Source: CALOCN01 sp942491735
GTDB taxonomy: Bacteria; Eisenbacteria; RBG-16-71-46; JABDJR01
DNA: 7,664 nucleotides
Reading direction: 5' to 3'
NCBI GenBank assembly: GCA_942491735.1
Contig: CALOCN010000007.1
Location: 1-7,664 of the forward strand
How positions within the stretch are numbered: the stretch's first letter is position 1; each line of letters starts with the position of its first letter. Below are positions 6,401 to 7,664 of this stretch, piece after piece. The position numbers and the translations under genes are program-made. The notes beneath the pieces are model-generated. The model ran no database searches. It saw only the letters and a program-made list of their open reading frames with translations, and was not told the origin of the DNA.

Positions 6401-7664
6401 CCGGCGGCGTCCCCCCTCGTCAACCCGGGGCGCGCCCATGTCTTTTTCGGCGGCAGCGCACTCGACAACCAGCGGGACATCTCCTACCTGGGTGGCGCCA
6501 ACTCCCTTCTGGGAACCAGTGTCGGGGGCGGCGGCGATCTCAACGGCGATGGATTCGACGACATCGTGGTTGGGGCGCCGGAGTACGACGTGGCCAACGG
6601 CGTGTTCTCCAATGGCCGCGCCCACTACTTCTACGGAGGGATTTCCCCTGGTGCGGTGAGCGCGTCCGACGGGGACTTCAACGACCGGGTCCAGATCACC
6701 TGGACGAGCAGCGGAACCGAGAAGGAATTCCGGATCACCCGGGACGGGGAGACCATCGCGACCGTGGCGGGTTCGGCTGCGGATCACTTCGAGGATCGCG
6801 AGGCGGCCCCGGGTCGGGTGTACGACTACGGGGTGATTGCCGTAGGCCTACAGGGGAGTACGTCCGACGGGGGCCGGGACCCGGGGTTGCGACCTCCGGA
6901 CGGGGCGATCACCGGGAGGGTGACCAGCACCAATGGCATCGGGGTCGCGGGGGTCGACGTCACCCTCGATCCTTCGCCCAACCCGGCCGTGCTCTTCGAC
7001 GGCGAGGGGGGGCACTGCCTGGTCTCCGATGCGGTGATGCCGGTCGGATCCGCATTCACCATCGAGTTCTGGATGCGTTCCAAGCAGTCCACCAGTGGCG
7101 GGGTCGACCCCACTTTCCTCGTCTACGGCGCAGGGCTTGCCCAGTATCTGTACGTCGTCTATGAGAACGGACAGTTGATCCTTCGGGACGAAGTCGGCAC
7201 TTCCGCGGTTGCCGTGTCCAGCTCGGAGCTTTTCGACGGCCAGTGGCACCACGTAGCCGTGGCCAGCGACGCGGCGACCACGACCATCTTCTACGTTGAC
7301 GGATCATCCAAGGGAACCGGGGCGGCGCGTCAGGTCTCACTGCCCGGCGGCCCCCTGCACCTGGCCAAGGGAAACGACACCTACGAGAACTTCCAGGGTG
7401 AGCTGGACGAAGTGAGGATCTGGGGGGTGGCGAAGACCGGATCGGCAATCGCCGCCACCATGAACCTGCCCCTGACCGGAGAGGAGCCCCGTCTCTTCGC
7501 CTACTGGCCCATGAATCAGCTCTCCGGCCCGGCCGCCGAGGATCGTACGGAGAGCCGACGCTACGCGCGTCTGGCCGGTGGGGCCCACTGGACCCTAGAG
7601 GACGGGAGCCCAATCCAGGCCTTCAGCCCCACCGATGAGCAGGGGAACTATGCCTTCTCCCGAC
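278..7664 (+). CDS. Giant secreted multidomain surface protein (propeller-UnbV x2, Fn3 x9, FG-GAP propeller, LamG), 3' partial
   Basis: The frame is open from 122 to the right edge; from the TTG at 278 it gives 2,462 codons without a stop, so the C terminus is missing. Order of domains: signal peptide (1-41), seven-loop VCBS propeller (about 42-367), ASPIC/UnbV (368-467), second propeller (468-807), second UnbV (808-906), eight Fn3-like domains (908-1661), seven-blade integrin-type FG-GAP propeller (1662-2121), ninth Fn3 (2122-2207), and a CarboxypepD_reg-like sandwich interrupted by LamG (2208 to the edge). No catalytic motif is visible. These families act in calcium-dependent folding, adhesion and glycan or protein binding, so an extracellular adhesin or scaffold role is inferred, not shown. 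TTG 278 was chosen because GGAGGAG lies just upstream and the signal peptide follows. In-frame ATG 134 and GTG 242 are alternatives, but ATG 134 lacks a spaced ribosome site and would bury the signal peptide. The existence of the gene is near certain; the exact start is not. Confidence 0.95.
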   Translation, partial: MIPVLCPLAAFSLRPRCPRSAVPKAFLILASLCAAGQPASAQDWVDVTVSPLDDAGPAGGAAWGDFDDDGDPDLYVTGTGKLFENLGGGVFTDVTVAAGAAAGGIAAAWGDIDGDGDLDLFVAGDTGSNSLLVNQGNGTFVAATGPWQAFGGSGVSFGDLDNDGDLDFALTETFGENRVFFNDGSGNFTLVGLGASDTNFQCVLSDLDNDRDLDLYVVGFTSNRLYTNQGNGTFLDLAFPPLNDSGDATGVATGDLDNDGYPDILLSNGPSSDLLFSSLGYSIGGVPQFSGGGGLWTSFGISLADANNDGILDSFHGNGSGGSALVLSGSGIITGLPLGDTSVSGSAWADYDGDGDLDLYVVRNDLPNRLIRNDISNSNHWVQMDLIGLGSNSAAIGARVEVTAGGVTRIREVSGGSGFGSQNALTVAFGLGAATVIDNATIHWPGGITQDLLPVPTVDFRTTVNEPQLGEDVTQPPLDEAEGGYGVSWADYDNDGDLDLFAASGGGANYLFRNEGAAMGYQFVKITPHAMENIGASVGAVWGDVTGDGLLDVYITNSSQTNRLFRNEGNGSFADVTGTGPLAGSTEDEAAVFGDMDNDGDLDVYITTRSGGANKLLRNDGGATFSDVTPVLLSRNGKSGTVSLFGDVDRDGDLDLLVLESAAARLFRNLGGGVFSDASSTALQAGPTSGFAAAFGDIDNDGDLDLFVPGSLFRNDGTGRFTDITHGTLGGAQGGDVSFIDIDNDMDLDLSVGGTGGSAKLFLNDGGGMFQEIVGTAFSVASASAITWGDYDADGDVDAYCGILGQPNALIRNTPPGTPHWFHVACSGGPTNTAAIGARVELTAGGIRQIREVSGGTGHSQNSLVQEFGLGSNTSVSDILIRWPSGRVQSVLPPTPVDTLFAVAEPVPLFAASDSTLEDRVLLTWSSIEGSDFYLRIDRDGTPIALLGSDATSYADTGAVVDTKHTYCLKRFSTADSTQTLELCDEGTRIIFPPDNLTASDRIFADGVRLVWQDRSGVEVGYRIYRDAALLDTTGVDAESYDDTTAVALQQYTYCVEAMDAAGNLSRKECDTGERALVGAPPDVRASDGIYLDRVVVRWGTPDDEDIEGYQVFREGALIQDLTDPNARAYADLDGGSLGTAWLYEVKAYKEMGSMARTPPGLASTSGVVMTLAFSDPVSDMGIGGPATLAPPVSVTATGDATALDDQVEVSWERGSALVDRFAISRDGAILDTVDVTIFADPTIAPGQTANYCVVALSDSGGYSVQACDPGGRAEIVAPGNVSASDGTFEDRVEVSWESSSTRVSLFKIYRDGRLVKTASAAKRSCPDMTVDSGVPHVYAVSAVTLDGVESSLDFQAQLPAGAFDQGSRTLRAPSSVQASDNEFEDKVRVSWVDNSQVETAYMVRRIEELAPFNGTQFDTVVVAVVEKNRTFADDFAAASPRPGGLAVALDDAYTYTVRAVDSHGESAVRSDEGNRALNPVSDLSVSDGTAETGVAIEWMDRSRREDGYRVFQDGVPIADLPRNSTTYFALQSPGDGVRTYHVVAVDSLDGAEIGVSDSTGVSESGFATMLPPHNVRASDFYEDKVVVTWVDLSNLETGYEVRRIDDLGSSVLLGTTSPDEAIWIDATATPGETYSYCVRSTGGVVGASVDACDSGTRALPAGAGTTSATPDTFSYGESFNPPDQYGQSVALIPDFNGDGYADVVVGAPLYGTPDQGRAYVLFGSADGLPAGPVVPDLLLEETASSGAYGASVANVGDVNGDAIDDILVADPEFNSGQGKVYLYFGGTGADNVADVTLAGDTVGDRFGHSIRAAGDVNGDGRNDILVGAPEYQGGSDAGAVYVWYGRDTWAPNYQAGGSPSEDISINGVDISGGFGNEFGYAASGIGDINNDGIDDWAIGAPLKSPPGNNQAGAAYIFLGKSTHASALDNTMIDMTILGEVFADRFGAAIAGLGDVNGDGIDDFAVGAPHHDNETGRTYVFFGSPTFIPIPDNNVSLQARKADLILDGSSWNDKFGFSIASAGDVNQDGAPDFVVGAPFDHPAASPLVNPGRAHVFFGGSALDNQRDISYLGGANSLLGTSVGGGGDLNGDGFDDIVVGAPEYDVANGVFSNGRAHYFYGGISPGAVSASDGDFNDRVQITWTSSGTEKEFRITRDGETIATVAGSAADHFEDREAAPGRVYDYGVIAVGLQGSTSDGGRDPGLRPPDGAITGRVTSTNGIGVAGVDVTLDPSPNPAVLFDGEGGHCLVSDAVMPVGSAFTIEFWMRSKQSTSGGVDPTFLVYGAGLAQYLYVVYENGQLILRDEVGTSAVAVSSSELFDGQWHHVAVASDAATTTIFYVDGSSKGTGAARQVSLPGGPLHLAKGNDTYENFQGELDEVRIWGVAKTGSAIAATMNLPLTGEEPRLFAYWPMNQLSGPAAEDRTESRRYARLAGGAHWTLEDGSPIQAFSPTDEQGNYAFSR
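401..1378 (+). repeat. VCBS/FG-GAP seven-loop propeller 1
   Basis: Seven calcium loops of the form D-x-D-x-D-G-D-x-D start at residues 65, 111, 159, 206, 255, 305 and 350, spaced 45-50 residues apart, which is the normal blade length for VCBS repeats. Most are followed by a hydrophobic strand such as LYVTG or LFVAG. Loop 4 has Arg in place of the glycine (DLDNDRDLD) and loop 6 is DANNDGILD. The family folds as a beta-propeller with calcium held by each loop. Seven loops predict a closed seven-blade propeller. Confidence 0.85.
1379..1678 (+). other. ASPIC/UnbV domain 1
   Basis: Residues 368-467 match the ASPIC/UnbV family (as in CRTAC1 and UnbV), which usually follows FG-GAP/VCBS propellers. 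Diagnostic pieces are an HW near the start (NHW), the block AAIGARVEVTAGG, the block IREVSGG, SQN, FGLG, HWPGG and a closing Glu-Pro. The molecular role of the family is poorly defined; it is an extracellular companion of propellers. The domain is full length. Confidence 0.85.
1679..2698 (+). repeat. VCBS/FG-GAP seven-loop propeller 2
   Basis: A second set of seven loops starts at residues 491, 544, 595, 647, 697, 741 and 790, spaced 44-53 residues apart. Loop 2 (DVTGDGLLD) has Thr at the third ligand position and loop 6 (DIDNDMDLD) has Met replacing the glycine, so calcium affinity may vary between blades. Together with the UnbV domain that follows it repeats the plan of residues 42-467, consistent with duplication of a whole module inside the gene. 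Confidence 0.85.
2699..2995 (+). other. ASPIC/UnbV domain 2
   Basis: Residues 808-906 repeat the UnbV pattern: PHW, AAIGARVELTAGG, IREVSGG, SQN, FGLG, RWPSG and a closing Glu-Pro. An alignment by eye with the first UnbV copy gives about half identical positions, with the conserved blocks retained and the loops diverged. This is a paralogous copy, not a recent exact repeat. Confidence 0.85.
2999..5260 (+). repeat. Array of eight tandem Fn3-like domains
   Basis: Eight units of about 87-110 residues start at residues 908, 995, 1082, 1192, 1280, 1375, 1481 and 1573. Most open with ASD, four variable residues, then D-x-V-x-x-x-W, for example ASDGTFEDRVEVSW; unit 4 has TGD and unit 7 has VSD instead. 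A Y-x-(V/I)-(Y/F/R)-R strand and a late Y-x-Y-x-V-x-A strand follow, as in fibronectin type III folds. Units 1, 2, 4 and 8 carry a Cys pair 14-15 residues apart (968/984, 1055/1070, 1253/1268, 1638/1653), probably a disulfide across the last hairpin. Unit 3 has a C-terminal extension. Fn3 arrays are rigid spacers and binding platforms in secreted bacterial proteins. Confidence 0.8.
5261..6640 (+). repeat. Integrin-alpha-type FG-GAP seven-blade propeller
   Basis: Seven loops of the form D-x-N-x-D-G-x-x-D followed by a V-G-A-P strand start at residues 1695, 1758, 1816, 1888, 1955, 2024 and 2087, spaced 58-72 residues. Each is preceded by a (F/Y)-G-x-(S/A) motif, degenerate (LLG) in the last blade, and most are followed by an aromatic strand such as YVLFG or YLYFG. 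This is the canonical FG-GAP pattern of integrin alpha subunits and is distinct from the shorter VCBS blades earlier in the protein. Blade 2 reads DVNGDAIDD and ends VADP, a weakened copy. A calcium-dependent, ligand-binding extracellular head is the family expectation. Confidence 0.88.
6641..6898 (+). other. Ninth Fn3-like domain
   Basis: Residues 2122-2207 repeat the array signature: SASDGDFNDRVQITW, then a FRITRDG strand and a YDYGVIAVG strand. It lacks the Cys pair. It belongs to the same family as the eight upstream units but is separated from them by the third propeller, so that propeller is bracketed by Fn3 units. Confidence 0.78.
6899..7664 (+). other. CarboxypepD_reg-like domain split by a LamG/concanavalin-like domain (partial)
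   Basis: Residues 2208-2236 look like the first half of a carboxypeptidase-regulatory-like sandwich (ITGRVTSTNGIGVAGVDVTL). The expected closing strand, TDEQGNYAFS, appears only at residues 2452-2461. Between them, residues 2237-2443 match a LamG domain: FDG at 2240, FTIEFWMRS, DGQWHHVAVA with Trp2323, a FYVDG strand, GELDEVRIWG (2374-2383) and AYWPMN with Trp2410. LamG folds bind glycans or proteins, often with calcium. The sandwich is cut by the window edge, so its end is not seen. Confidence 0.72.

Noticed and set aside
4838..6787. Minus-strand open frames of 288 and 265 codons
   Set aside because: They are antisense to Fn3 and FG-GAP coding sequence with strong motif conservation; their products show no recognisable domain.

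Overview
The window is filled almost entirely by one very long plus-strand reading frame. It stays open from position 122 past the right edge. I start the gene at a TTG at 278, which gives at least 2,462 codons with no stop in the window. The product is a secreted, non-enzymatic, repeat-built giant protein of the adhesin or surface-scaffold type. I recognise the domain families but not a named gene, and I see no catalytic domain. The DNA is GC-rich and third codon positions are mostly G or C. Together with the signal peptide, the ASPIC/UnbV domains and the Fn3/LamG/CarboxypepD_reg mix, this suggests a high-GC environmental bacterium of the kind seen in Eisenbacteria, Krumholzibacteriota, Gemmatimonadota, Myxococcota or Planctomycetes. 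The phylum is an inference and is not settled by this window.

Layout. Positions 1-277 hold no gene I can support: a less GC-rich leader with two short inverted repeats and a strong Shine-Dalgarno sequence (268-274) just before the TTG. Positions 278-400 encode a signal peptide. Positions 401-1678 encode a propeller with seven D-x-D-x-D-G-D-x-D calcium loops, followed by an ASPIC/UnbV domain. Positions 1679-2995 repeat the same plan, again seven loops and then UnbV. Positions 2999-5260 encode eight tandem Fn3-like domains marked by an ASD-x(4)-D-x-V-x-x-x-W signature. Positions 5261-6640 encode a third propeller of the integrin-alpha FG-GAP type, again with seven loops. Positions 6641-6898 are a ninth Fn3 copy. 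From 6899 to the edge, a carboxypeptidase-regulatory-like sandwich appears to be split by an inserted LamG domain. The C terminus lies outside the window.

The domains belong to one polypeptide, so their cooperation is intramolecular: three calcium-loaded propellers and one lectin-like domain presented on rigid Fn3 spacers, probably outside the cell. The most notable points are the duplicated seven-blade propeller-UnbV module, three successive sets of exactly seven blades from two propeller classes, a Cys pair present in only four of nine Fn3 copies, and the LamG domain nested in a CarboxypepD_reg fold. Long open frames on the minus strand are mirror images of this gene and are not annotated.
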